DNA of 64,000 nucleotides from Prostheceraeus crozeri. Taxonomy: Eukaryota > Platyhelminthes > Polycladida > Euryleptidae. The translations under genes were made by a program, and so were the position numbers. Shown piece by piece: positions 36,195 through 48,500 of the stretch. Below the pieces are notes generated by a model. The model ran no database searches. It was not told the origin of the DNA and was given only the letters and a program-made list of their open reading frames with translations. Location: assembly GCA_907163375.1 (NCBI GenBank), contig CAJQUW010006864.1:1-64000 (forward strand), written 5' to 3'. Each line of letters starts with the position of its first letter. Positions within the stretch are counted from its first letter, which is position 1.

Positions 36195-37790
36195 AGTAGT
36201 CGATCAACAAGATGATTCCTCAGCTGGAGGCGGAATAAATGAATTAAGTAAATCGTGCGCATGTCTCGAAGAAGTGACAAAATTTGGATATCATGTGAAT
36301 CGGAACAAAAGTTGGCTGATAGCTAATACCAAAGAGATGATAACGCGATCAAAAGCTATATTTGGAAATGAAGTCAATATCACAGAGGAAGGACAACGAC
36401 ACCTTGGTGCCGTCATTGGCAGTAAAGCTTTCAAAGACCAATACTGTCCGAAGATTGTCTCCAAATGGACAAAAGAATTAGTCGTATTGGGTGAATTCTC
36501 CAAATCACAGTCTCACGCTGTGCATATAGCATTCATCAAATGTTTCAAAATAAAGTTCCAATTCTTAATGCGGACAATTTCTCAATTCGAAGATTACACT
36601 GGTTGTCTTGAACATGTCCTGAATGATATTTTTCTCCCAAAATTATTTGGCTTGCCAGGACCATTCCCTACAGAGGTTCTACAGTTGTTTACTCTTCCTA
36701 CTCGGCTGGGAGGACTTAGTATGCATCTTTCGACTCTGACTCACCGATACAGCACGAATGCTCGAGATTAAAATCGAGAAGTCTGGTTCGCAGCATAGTG
36801 ATACAAGACCACATCCTCTTAAACTGTGACTAGGAGGAAAGTAACAAAAATATAAAAGAAATGAAGACGAACAAATTACATGAAAGATTGACAAGGATTG
36901 ACGAGAATTAAACACAGTCAATAAAAGGAGTAGTAGAACAAGCACGGGACAAGGGAGTCAGTTCTTGGTTGAATGCATTACCTTTAGAAGAACAAGGATT
37001 TTGTTTAAATAAGCAAGAAATTCGAGACGCTATGCGAATGCGTTATGCTACATATGCCTCTTTCTGAATTACCAGGTCACTGCCACTGTGGCGAACGATT
37101 TTCTACAAATCATGCCTTGACATGCAAGAAAGGTGGCTATATTTCTCAAAGACATAATAACATCAGAGATCTTCTAACCACTCTCGTTTCAAAAGTCTGT
37201 TAGAATGTTGCAAAGGAGCTCCATCTTCTACCTTCAGACAATGAGAAGTTCCTCTTGAAATCTACAAATGCAAGTGCAGATGCAAGGCTGGATATCAAAG
37301 CAGGAGATACCTGGACACGTGGAGTGACAGCATTTTCGATGTTCGTGTCACGCATGTCAACTCCAAGTCAAACCAAGGAAAATCCACTGGTGGAATTTTC
37401 CACGATCAAGAAGAAGAAGAGAAGAGACAATACCTCAATCGTGTCATTGACGTAGAGCATGGAAGTTTTACGCCTCTGATTTTCGGTACCAACGGAGGAA
37501 TGGGGAGAGAAAGCCAAGTTTTTGAGAAGATTTGCAGAGAAGATATCAAGAAAAGAAAATGAAGATTATAAGGATGTGATGAATTGGATACGAACAAAAC
37601 TATCATTCGAAGTATTGAGGTCGGTGAATTTATGCGCTAGAGGATCGAGGGTGCCATTTAGCAACAACGGCTTAGAAGGCATCATCAGTGACTTTAGTCT
37701 TCACATTCATACAGTCGATTTTTTTCTGACTGACTTTTATTTATCATTTGATCGTCGGTTAGTTTGGATTAAGAATTTGTATCTGTGAAA
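36195..37790 (+). pseudogene. Retroelement relic: reverse transcriptase followed by restriction-like nuclease
   Basis: A degenerate DD box (QQDDSSAGG, about 36205) is followed by an open 165-residue stretch (KFGYHVNRNKSWLIA, RHLGAVIGSKAFKDQY, LPTRLGGLSMHLSTLTH). Further on come CHCGERFSTNHALTCKKGG, DARLDI, FDVRVTHVNSK and FTPLIFGTNGGMG. Together these match a widespread animal family in which a reverse transcriptase is followed by a Cys/His cluster and a PD-(D/E)XK-like nuclease (Asp in RLDI, DVRV). I cannot give a clade name. Stops (for example at 37199) and frameshifts break it. Confidence 0.65.
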
Positions 37791-39680
37791 ATTTTCCAAT
37801 GAAAAAATATATCTTTCAATGTCAGTCGATCAACAAGTCTAAACATTGCAATCAATGTTACGTCCTTTAAACAATTCCTATTCCTTTCTTTTCTGAATGT
37901 GACAAATGGGAAGAATGTTGAGCCCGGCTTCTGATCATCAAGTTATTGCCATCATTTTCACTATATGTATCTTGTGAAATTCATTGAATTGACCAGTTAA
38001 AAACCTTTTAATTATAAGCTCATATTTTCACAGAGAAATCCAATTTTAGGGCTAAGATTTCCAACCTGCGTTGCAAGTCTTTTCCACAGAAGCCATGAGA
38101 TAGATTGTAATCACGCTGTTATGAAAACTTGAGATTGTAATTACACTCGAAACGAAATAGGACGTTGTTTATCGACAAAACAGCAGCTGTGTACTACATT
38201 TTGAGTTGTTCTTTCCCACTGTATCTCGATTATTGAAGCGATTGATATCATGGCGTTTTACATTTCCATGTGCGTGTTATACATGTAAATGAGTCTACGC
38301 GACGTGAATCCAACTATTTACAATCTTTCATTATCGCATCAATCGTTTATCGATGCCAATCAAAAGATGCGGAACGCTTTGGGTATATTGGAGTGATGAG
38401 ACTGAGTGACTAGGTTCTTAATGAGTCTTGAAAAACTCGTGGAAACATGAGAAAAATCGAGCTTTTGGGTGACAATTGTGACTGGAGCGCATTATTGAAA
38501 TCATAAATGATGAAAATCGAAATCAAATGGAATCCAGAGGAAGGTAATTATATTCCATAACAATCGGAATAGAAGAAATAATGTCTAGTATTGTGTTCAT
38601 TGCCACCTATTAAGGAACATTGAGAAATAATACAATGTAATTCAATGAGTGTGCAAATGTTGAAATAAAATATAATGATGCACTACAAATTGATGACTAA
38701 GATAAAGAAAATACCATGATTGAAAGGTTCACCACCGAATTTAAATTTCCTGAAATTGACGTGTAATTCTGGTCGTCAGTCTAAAATGAATGAACCAGCC
38801 TCCGACTAAAACCCTTTTAAAAATTCAAAACATATTCCTTAAATTATATTCTGGATGCGAATCGTTCCATCTGCAAGTAACGAGACTAATCTGTCAAGGA
38901 CATACGTTGCCATACAGAATTTAGGTGCTTATTAGTTAACTGCCTCTTGTGCACATAATTGACACGATGAAAGTGACATAAAACCCTGGTTGGCCTCGAC
39001 TGGTATGCGACATAACATCTGCCACATGAATCAACGGGAAGACATTGAATAAGTAGACGTACATTTAAACACTTACATGATGTAAGTAATTAGTAACTGA
39101 AATACACTGAGATAAATAATCAAAGTGACGGCATTTCTATAAATTCATTGTGCTATATACATGTTAATTTCCTTTCTTTTGAATTTCTTCAAAGATTGCT
39201 GTTAACATGCGATATGTGAAAGTATGCCAAAGTGTTATGCAGTTCAATCGTCTATCAGACATGTCGTTCAGTAACACATGACGATGTTGTGAAGTTACAT
39301 AATCTGACAATTTATGACGGAGCAATGCGGTCATTAATTGCTGCTCTTGCAATACTTTGTAATAATGATTCTGGACACGGTTTGTCGGAACTAAGACATG
39401 TGACATTTTAATACTATCACATTCAGATATATGCTGGCATTATATTAGGGCCTAGGCCACCTCTAGTGATCGATGTGACATTTTCATTGATCATGAAGAA
39501 CACTGGTACATGAATTCATCGAATTCATTTTCTCATTAGTAAGGACAATATCGATAAGGTAAATCCAGTAAAAAGGAATTCTAACTACTGTATTTATTCG
39601 CAAATTGCTTCTAGAATTCTTGAAGCCATTTGTGAAACTGCGAATCGATTTAAGACACACAGTATCTCCGTATACAGTTG
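37791..39680. other. No gene recognised
   Basis: AT-rich, with short chance frames only; it ends at the second SINE. Confidence 0.3.
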
Positions 39681-39870
39681 TCTCCGTGGCACAGTGGTTA
39701 AGTCCTTGGCCTAGCGATCTTTTGGTACAGAGGTCGAGCCCCGAAGGTGTCATTGGAAGTCGGCAGGAAGGGCATCAGAACTAAAAGTACTACAACGCTC
39801 CATAAGTCTGACTATGTCAGCACCGTTCAAGCCCCAAGTATGGGGAGTAGTGACGTAAAAGCTTCAAAAA
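39681..39870 (+). mobile_element. tRNA-derived SINE, copy 2
   Basis: The head TCCGTGGCACAGTGGTTAAG (A box) and GGTCGAGCCCC (B box) are followed by GAAGTCGGCAGGAAGGGCAT and an unrelated-looking tail up to TATGGGGAGTAGTGACG. The GGAAGGGCATC core occurs in several invertebrate SINE families. The orientation is the same as copy 1. Confidence 0.75.
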
Positions 39871-41160
39871 AGTATCAATTAAAGCGACAGCTATAAGATG
39901 GAAATTTTACAATTTTTATAATGGAAATACATAGTTATAAATCCGAAGTGAAATTTACGGTATGTATCCAGTAATCCACTACCAAATTCAATCTATGATA
40001 AGATAAAATACGGCCAGCGTAAATTACTGTCTGTCGAAATTCAATCGATTCTCATGCTTTCCTGATGTATTGCACATCAACGCACCATACATCATTCGAG
40101 AGCTTCCATTCTCAGTTTTCAAATAAGCCATGATGAACTTGTATCTGTGATTGTTTCTGCTGGACAGTTGTAGAAGTATGAAAACCACTCAATTTACATA
40201 CTGTTATTTTTCAATAAGAAGACATGTGAGTATGATAATGAATCACATACCAGGAGATCGAGCATTTCAGAGCTTTTCCTTTGTTTATCGAAATCGGTGG
40301 ACTAGAAGAGAAATAGTGATATCACAAATTTATCACAAAATTGTGACTTAAATGGATGAAAACACCATGTTCTTCACTTTTTACAGTGTAAGGAGAAAGA
40401 ATTACAAGTTTTATTCAAATCAATTCAACATCTCTTTTTCAAGCTTCTCTTAACATCTCTCTCACGACAGCTGAAGAACTTAGACACCATTGCAAGTCTA
40501 GCGAAGATTCAAAACTTTAGTGGAGTCGAGACTGCAGCTGTATTTACTTTCTCGCCGCACTTACTGCAGATGTTCACTGTTCATGTTCCTCCATTCATTG
40601 AAAAGAACTTAGCGCTCATGAAGAAAATGCTGGAAAAAAACTACTGATCTGAATTGAATAAAGCTTGCATATTTTTGCTCGTTACACTGTGAGGATTGTG
40701 AGGAGACAAAACGCCAACAGGATGCTGCTGATACCTCTTTTCAGCGACATCGCCCAGCTCACCCGGCCGGCCCTCATCTCCCTAGGGTGGCTGTAGTGTA
40801 ATTCCATATCTAGGAGCGCCGTTGACTGTGGCCAACTCATCAATGACGCGCGCAAAATCCGAAAGCGAATAAGTAATCTATGAAGAGTCATCCAGAAAGA
40901 GATCCCGACATCAAAGATCAGATAAAAGAACTCTTATGCGAGAAGGAAGTTTTGGTAGTTGCTCGGAGGTACGTAAATGAAAACGTGATTCAGGCTCCGT
41001 TGCGAGCAGCTGACGGGTCAACCGCTACCAGTGACAAGCGGGCGGGTGTTTTTACCAGTATGCTTGTAAGTACAACGAAAAGTCCTGGCGGAAATGCATC
41101 CAAACTCTGGATGATGACCATATTCTCGAAGAAAGCCTAAACGATTCATGCTGCAATTCA
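39871..41160. other. No gene recognised
   Basis: An 86-codon frame at 40880-41140 (+) and a G+C-richer patch at 40720-40870 are the only notable content; neither is recognised. Confidence 0.3.
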
Positions 41161-41164
41161 TGCT

Positions 41165-41700
41165 GATTCATTCATCTAAACGACATGCTGCAACTGTCCA
41201 GGGGGTTTGTACAAAGCCACGAGAAAAAATATGTGCGGGTCTAAACAATCTTTCGACATCTCCGTGGAACTGTCCCGTGGATAAGACTGAGCATGCTTCA
41301 ACATAGTTGTCTCCCCCAGCCCTTCCCGACCCCTAGCCCTACATCCGCCCGCATAATCGCTGCTACATCAAGTGTTCTGGCTGGGTTTGCGCTCAAGAGC
41401 ACTTCTCCATGTGCTGGATTATCTACCTTTAGCCGGGTGAAGCCGTCTCGATGAGGTTAAGTGCGCACAACACACCCAGGTGACAAAGGCACCACTTATG
41501 TTTCTGCATGGTTGGCTGGGGGAGAGCTCACTCCCTTCGCTTGGCAGTGCATTGGAAAAGTGGACGTCTCCCACCTCCTGTTGAGGTAGGAATTGTGTAG
41601 CCGGCAAATCGTACCTTCAGATAGCCATGCTTCTTTGCCACTCTTTCGGGATTCCTTCCGTCTTCTTTTAGGAACCTCTAGAAGCTCACGAGAATGCATA
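41165..41700. other. GC-rich block of unknown origin
   Basis: This block has clearly higher GC than its flanks, with CCCAGCCCTTCCCGACCCCT-like strings. It is open on the minus strand for two overlapping frames (62 and 67 codons), neither recognised. It could be a SINE, a LINE 5' region or a decayed exon. Confidence 0.3.
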
Positions 41701-42771
41701 TCTTATTTTAACTTAAATGAATAAGTAATACTAGCAATAAGACATCTTCAGCCATTTCAGTTTCGATATTTGTGCTAAATTTGCGTTATCACTATTTTTC
41801 TCCTAGTCCACTGATTTCAATAAACAAGACATCAAGGAAAACTCTGAAAATGCTCGTTCTCGTCGTTTCTGACTCATTAGCATACTCACATATCTTCTTA
41901 CTGAAAAATCACAGTATGCAAATTTTCATACTACGACTACAGTCCAGGAAAAACGATGACAGACAAAAGTTTATCATGATTCATTTAAAAACTATGAATG
42001 TAAGCTCTCAAATGATGTATGGTGCGTTGATATGCAACACGAATGGAAAGCATAAGAATCAATTGAATTTCGACATAATTTAGGTGTTTGCATTTTGTGA
42101 TCTGGTAGGATGTCGAATCAGTGCCAAGCAGCAGGTTAGGTAATGCATAGATGTATGTGTTAGCTATCCACACTTTCAATCCATTTCGTAAATTCTATTT
42201 CAATGATCTTTAAAATTTTGATCTACGTTAATTTCCAAGTACCGAAGCGAACGCCACTTAATTGTTAAAGAAGGATACATTACTTGTTTTAAGATGTTGT
42301 CAATTATCTTGTAAGAAGACTTTTTGAATGTTTGTACTTTTGGCAAAAGATAATTGACGGAAATATTTTAGCAAATATCAATATCCACATTCACCGCTTT
42401 GAACTGTCATTTCTGTGTCTACAGACTGCAGGAAGGTCAAAATAGCAGAGCCGGTTACCGGAGTTTCATAGGCTAGCCCGAGGTTGTTAAGGTAAGATTT
42501 TCACACAAAAATTCTGTCCAAAAGTTTACCCCGGGGCTAACTTTCAAAAAGTTGAAATACTGGCTTAAATCCCTAGAAATTATCATGCTTCTGAAACTGA
42601 AGTACCGGTAGTCTTTTGAAAACATCAAAAATATATTGATCAACAAAATTATATAACTATACACATTCAAAAATCTACACGCAGAATGTAGGTACAGCGG
42701 AAATCTTTCATTGAAAAGTTTAATAATATCTATTATCATAAAAATTCAACAGAAAATGTATGTACAATGTA
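41701..42771. other. No gene recognised
   Basis: A 103-codon frame at 41772-42083 has no recognisable features. The rest is AT-rich. Confidence 0.3.
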
Positions 42772-43222
42772 CAGTAGGAGAAAAATTAATAGGAACAGTA
42801 GCTAAAACTGAGAAATTTTCAGACAGCGTCATATCTAATGAATTTTGAATATTGCAACTGTACGAATAAGAATGAATGCTGTGTATTTGCACTAGAATGA
42901 CTTTCAATTGACAACGAGACTGCAATCACTCATGAATATTCACATTTTTCATGATTAAATGATTTAGATAATTTGAATAATCTTAATACTATAATTGTCC
43001 TTTATCTGGTCGATTTTCTTCGAATTGTTTACGCTACACTTTTGTGCTGCGCTTGCGATAGTTATTTCCAGCCGATGAATGTCTTAGCCTACGCTGATTG
43101 GTTGTGAGTGGCTGCTAGAATCTCTAGACTGTTATTGACACTCTCTTGTCTATGGTTAGTTTTGAAAGTTCCCAATTTGCTTGCGGCGACTTTCGAAGAT
43201 TACTCAATATCAGTTTTAAGTC

Positions 43223-44302
43223 ATGACTAGACGTGGCAAGGATATCAGCGAAGTAAAACGTGCACAGGTGCGAATTCTGTTACAAGATGGCTCGTTATCG
43301 ATCAGAAATATCGCAAGACGTTGTGAAATTGGAGCTATACATGTGTTCATCGTATCAAACAGCAACTTCCTAGCAGCTTGAAATCTCCCGTAGGCGAGGT
43401 CATTGCGGCCAGAGAAGAAAGTCAACTCGGACAGACGATCGTTGCTTGCTACGAATCTTAAAAAAGAATCCTATGTACACTTCGAAGGACCTTAAACATC
43501 AATGGGAAGCAACCGGTGTGAAAGGATGCGCTCGAACAATAAATCGTCTGAATGAATTTAGTTGCCGAAATAAAGTAGCGAAGATGGTTCCGGTACTGAC
43601 TGACAAAATGAGAAAGGCACGTCTGCACTTCGCTAGAATGCACGTGATGTGGACACAGGAAGATTGGAAAAAGGTAAATAAATCATACTTAGCATTATAA
43701 CTTTAACCTGTGTCCTAATAAAATCTTTTATTTTCTTGCAGGTTGCATTCAGTGACGAATCATCGTTTGAGTGCCGCCCAGCCGGCAGGCATCTTGTCTG
43801 GAGTGTCCCTGGTACACCAACCCCGAAGCGATCAGTTATACGACATCCTGTCAAAGTTATGGTTTGGGGAATCTTCAGTGTCAATGGAGGAGGTCGCCTT
43901 CACATCGTTGAAGGAAACATGAACAAAGAACAGTACAAGAAAGTGTTAGAAACGCGAATGTTACCACAATTTCGTAAGTGGTTTCTACAGAACGATGGTA
44001 TTTTTATGCATGATAAGGCACCCTGCCACACCGCCAAATGCATTTCCCAATTTCTTGACCTCAATGATGTGCAAGTGCTACCTTGGCCTGGTAACTCCCC
44101 GGACTTAAACCCCATCGAAAATCTGTGGGGTATCATCAAGGCAAAGCTCGACCGGGAAAGCGTGACCACAAAACAATATCTCATTTCGAAAGTGATACAG
44201 TTGTGGTATCATGACGACTCTATCCTGAAAACACTTGTGGCGTCGATGCCTCAACGGTTAAAAGCCGTTATTGCGGCACGTGTTGGAAGTACAAAATATT
44301 AA
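43223..44302 (+). pseudogene. Tc1 transposase (DD34E) with one intron and two frameshifts
   Basis: It starts with ATG at 43223 (MTRRGKDISEVKRAQVRILL, helix-turn-helix). Two single-base losses, near 43338 and 43455, break the DNA-binding half. From 43446 the frame is open to the splice donor (QEDWKK|GTAAAT, 43674). A 68-bp intron ends TTCTTGCAG at 43741. The second exon is fully open to 44302 and keeps all three catalytic residues: AFSDES, FMHDKAPCHT and NPIENLW, with 34 residues between the last two. The catalytic half is thus preserved, and the damage is small and probably recent. Confidence 0.85.
43674..43741 (+). other. Intron in Tc1 transposase
   Basis: GTAAATAAAT...TTTTCTTGCAG, 68 bp. 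It sits directly before V(A)FSDESSFE, the same codon position as the intron in the Tc1 gene at 28004. Confidence 0.8.
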
Positions 44303-44582
44303 TACAAAAGTTTGACAAAGCTGATCTTCAATTGTTTAGATAGTTTATCATTTTAGTTTTATTAATATTGTTTAGGATATTGATTGAATATCAATTGAAA
44401 GTATATTTAGGCTATCTGTTCAATAACATAGTTTTTCTACTTCTATTTATACTTTATTATGTTCGGTGGAAAATAAAGTTGCCATATTAACGTTATTTTT
44501 GAAAATGTGTCATAATATCAACAGAAAAATGAAAAAACGTTGAAAATCTCATGGTGTTCCTATTAATTTTTCTCCTACTGTA

Positions 44583-45466
44583 GGTATGTTCGCATGAGAA
44601 AATTGGTTCGACGTTTAAAAGTTGACAAATTTCATCTATATTGACTGTTTCTTCGATACCGATTTATCTTTACTAAAGAAATGTATGTAGTCGTGAATGC
44701 TTCAGGCACGTAGATGCGTGCTAGATGCCAACATTCTGACTTAAATAACCGACCCATAACTCCCCAAAAGATTAAATTAAAAAAATGAAATAACAAAGAT
44801 ACTTCATCAACTTTATCAACCTGACTTTATGACATTCCGTCTGTATTTACCACGGATGCTAGTTTGTCCGTATTGTGAAAAAAAATGCCAAATGTACTCA
44901 GACTTTTTGTGCTTACGTTTCAGTTCATAGATGGTGAAGGGAGCATGGAAGCAGTTCTGCGTTATACGCTGTATACTGTATATGTAGATAGGGAAATGAA
45001 TTATATCTATGACTACAGTATAAATCAGATAATTAAGATGACGCGCTTCACAGCTGTAACAGTGGGTCTAGCTCTAAATTTATCTGCTTTCATTAAGTTT
45101 TTGTGTTAATGACATGTACCAGACACTTTCCGAGTAAGATCTATTGTTAATAAGCCTGACCAGAAAGATTCCATAAGTGGTGTTGCGATTGCATTAGTTG
45201 TAATCAGATCTGCCAAAACTATTGCATCCATGCTAATACATGTAATTGTTTTCTTTTCAACAAAATGATTGGCACCGGCCTTTTTGAAAAATTGTTTATT
45301 GATAATAATGCCAATTATTATCAGATGCAACAATGGATGATCCAATATCCGATCATTGTTCGATCCGATAGAAGACTAGTTTCAGTATCATCTAGCAAGG
45401 CCTTAAGTTCTATTAACAACAATGAAATTAAATAAACGATAGATCAAATTGCAATGCAAAAGATGT
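44583..45466. other. No gene recognised
   Basis: A minus-strand open stretch at 45106-45260 (SMDAIVLADLITTNAIATPL, then MESFWSGLLTIDL) looks protein-like but I cannot place it. Confidence 0.3.
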
Positions 45467-45540
45467 ACGACTGGTAGGATTCGAGCCTACGACCAAGGTT
45501 AACCAGACCTGTGCTCTAACCAACTGAGCTACGAGCCACT
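45467..45540 (-). tRNA. tRNA-like sequence, probably a pseudogene
   Basis: The minus strand has a clear D arm (GCTCAGTTGGTTAGAGC), an A box TAGCTCAGTTGG, a T arm with a 5-bp stem and 7-base loop (GTAGG-CTCGAAT-CCTAC) and a partial anticodon stem (CAGGT/ACCTT, loop CTGGTTA). The acceptor strands TGGCTCG and CAGTCGT do not pair well and there is no clear discriminator context. So it is more likely a decayed tRNA or the head of a tRNA-derived repeat than a working gene. Confidence 0.5.
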
Positions 45541-45544
45541 TACG

Positions 45545-48500
45545 CGACTCTGTCAATTGGCAGGGTCGAATTGAATAAAAGAATAAAAAAATAAAAGAAT
45601 CATATTTCAAATAAATTTGAATTCGCTTGAACACGTTTTGACCAGAAATCCGGGATTAAAGAATGTATAATGTCAGAGTTATTTTCTGCAACATTCTATC
45701 TCTATTCTACATGCATCAGTACTAAACAAAGATAAGGGACTTCACACTTAGTGAAAAACACGCCGTACCAATGTTTCAGTACCTAAAGCGTGATATTGTG
45801 GTTAAAAATCTAAGAGATTTACGATCACTTTTAAACAAGGCTATTATTTACAGTGAATCTAACTCTAATTCACAATATAAAACTGACTCGAATTCCGCGC
45901 TCATCCTTCACAATGTTCCGAAACATGGTTAAAAAATCTACATGCTTATCGAAGTTTTTCTGGCTATTCTTCATGAATATGTCCATCACAAGTCTAGAAA
46001 ATAGTTACTTGGAAGTGTTGAAAGCACTGTTAACTTATGATGATCAAATAAAAGAACGTCGCCTTCTACTTTCCACTAAACCTACTTTTTTGGCTTAGAT
46101 ATGTGCTATTTCTTATATTTGTTATGAATCAAGAGATTAAACTAAATTGATTTTGAGCTTAACAAATGTATCGTCATCGCGGATATTTTTGCAAAGCGAA
46201 GGGATTGACGATATTTAATTTATTAATATTTCATCACAGTATTTTTTATAATTACTAAAATTTCATTTGTGAGATCACTTAAATCCATATCTATCGTGTC
46301 TAGCATCTCGTAATTTTTCTAGTTTTCATGTTTTCGCATATAAACGCTAAAATATCCATGCATCAGGTCCATTAAACAAATATCTAAATATATTTTGAAA
46401 TAATCTGTAAATGGGCAGTTCCACTTGACCGTCAACAATAAGGTCGAAAAGCTAATTACAGTGGATTGATTATAAGCGCACTTTCTAATGTCACAATTTC
46501 CCCAAATTTCCAAATTAAATGTTTGAGGTCGATTTTTTGCTGAATTTTACATTTCAATACAATATCATATGTTTCAGTTTCACCCTATCTTTTGCATGAA
46601 TTATTTCATATGACAATTTTTGCACAGCTTACTTTAAGGTGCACTCCAGATGATTTTTATACATGACCTCAATCGCATGTCCGCTGGAAGAGAAGTCATT
46701 CGACATGCCTCTCGGCAGCGAAAGTTGTTTCGTTAAATCGCTAGAGTTGAATGAAAATACGTGATGACGTCATTGGTGGCATGTGCGTGAGGACAGTAGC
46801 ATGGGAGCCGGCGTTGCCAGACCCAAATTTCATTATTTTGCGCAGCACAAAAAGTACACATTTTTTCTACTAAATCGTTGATATTATACATCTTTCTGCC
46901 TCAGAATTTTCATCAATTTTAAAGACTCTCTATTTGCCAACTCATGTTTGTAGTACTTTCATCGCCTAGTCCATTCTTTATCTTTTAGTACATTTAATCT
47001 ATCTATTTTAATCAAATATTTTTTAAGTTAGCATATTTTTGCAGCTTCACTCTGCCAACGCTTTTTATTCATTATTAAGTACAAAAAATATAAAATAGAT
47101 TCTGAAAAATAAAACAAAATTGCAGACTGAATGCTTTCATTGAAAACGATATATCTGCTGTGAAAAAACATATCGCAAAATTTTGCAGTTAAACTTGAAC
47201 AGTATACACAATACAAAACAGGTTCAGATTGCACTGATAAATTTTCACAAAGAATTTTATCAAACTGGTCAATAAAGATATGAAAACTTTCATTTATTGG
47301 TCCTGCAAATTATAAACAGAAATACTTGACGAAAAATTATAAATGGTTCATTATAAAGGGACTATAACAATGAACAAAGTGCAAAATGCGCGATTAGATT
47401 ATAAAACTAGATAAGTCTCATAGAAAGGCGTATCTACTAAAACAAATTTGTTATTATGAAGCAACAGCACGTGCCTAGCCTCCTAGCTGACTTGTCCCCG
47501 AATCCTGGTCGGACAAATTGCGGTCGGAAAGGTGAGGACGCAGTATCATCATGCATAAACCCAAAACACTGTCTGCTGAATTGCATCGACATATTTCGAT
47601 AAGTGTTCTGAAAGTAGCCGCCAGCACTTAAGTTGAATATTTCATCTCAGCTGAAGTTTCAACCGCCTATAAAATAATTGCACATGAAGAAATGAATCAA
47701 AATCATTCCACTGTCCAAACCGGATAATCCAGGGATTAATCATGCCAATAAACAAAATATTGATTTGACTAGAAATGTCTAATCTTGATTTACATTTTCA
47801 GTCAATTCTTTACGAAAACACGAAGCTGCAGTATGAGTAATGACATATTCAGCCTTTGCGCGTCCAGTTAATAGCGCACGTAGTGGACACGTAGCCGTCT
47901 TGACCAGCGTAGCCCACTCAACGTTTGATATGGAATCTCGGCAATCATCCAGAAAAGTTGTAATTTTTAAAGACATTTCCCAACTTCTTCTGTGATTGAT
48001 GGCAGGTGCTTACCCTCATGGGAAGACAGAAAATATCACCAGATTCGGGATTATGATGAATTTTAATGCTCACATTCCAAAGCAAATACATCTCAGCGTG
48101 ATCATATATCAAGGAAAGGTTCTCCCAGTACTTCATAGAATCTGCAAGATGTTAAATGTAACGCAAAATCTGGAAGAATTATTATTGTGACTGTTATAGA
48201 TACAACAAAACGGAAAAGCCAGCTAAGTCAGATAACTTCTTATTGATTAATAAAATATGGACACTTGGGTGTAGGTAAAATATGATGTACATTCATGAGT
48301 TGTGCTCGAGTTTTGTCTGATTTATGGGCCGATCCTAAATATTTTTGGTACAAAATCGTCTAATAATTTACAAAAAACTGGTCACTATTAGTGACTTGAG
48401 AAAAAGTGATCAAATAGTGACTAATAGTGACTAGTCACTAGTGTTGGCAACCCTGCTTCATACTATTCATCCGGTCAATCATTCAATCAATCCAGAGGCG

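Larger units (their letters stand above)
42772..44580 (+). mobile_element. Tc1-type element with matching ends and TA duplication
   Basis: Ends CAGTAGGAGAAAAATTAATA (42772 on) and its reverse complement (to 44580) match over about 27 bases, flanked by TA at 42770-42771 and 44581-44582. It is 1809 bp long and contains a transposase gene. It is different from the 27703 element in both ends and protein. Confidence 0.9.

Noticed and set aside
45106-45345. Host exon on the minus strand
   Set aside because: Looks protein-like but no family recognised and no convincing splice sites on both sides.
45467-45540. Functional tRNA gene
   Set aside because: Acceptor stem does not pair and the anticodon stem has a mismatch; kept only as tRNA-like.
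47779-48136. Overlapping minus-strand frames as exons of a gene
   Set aside because: No family match and no clear acceptor/donor pair.
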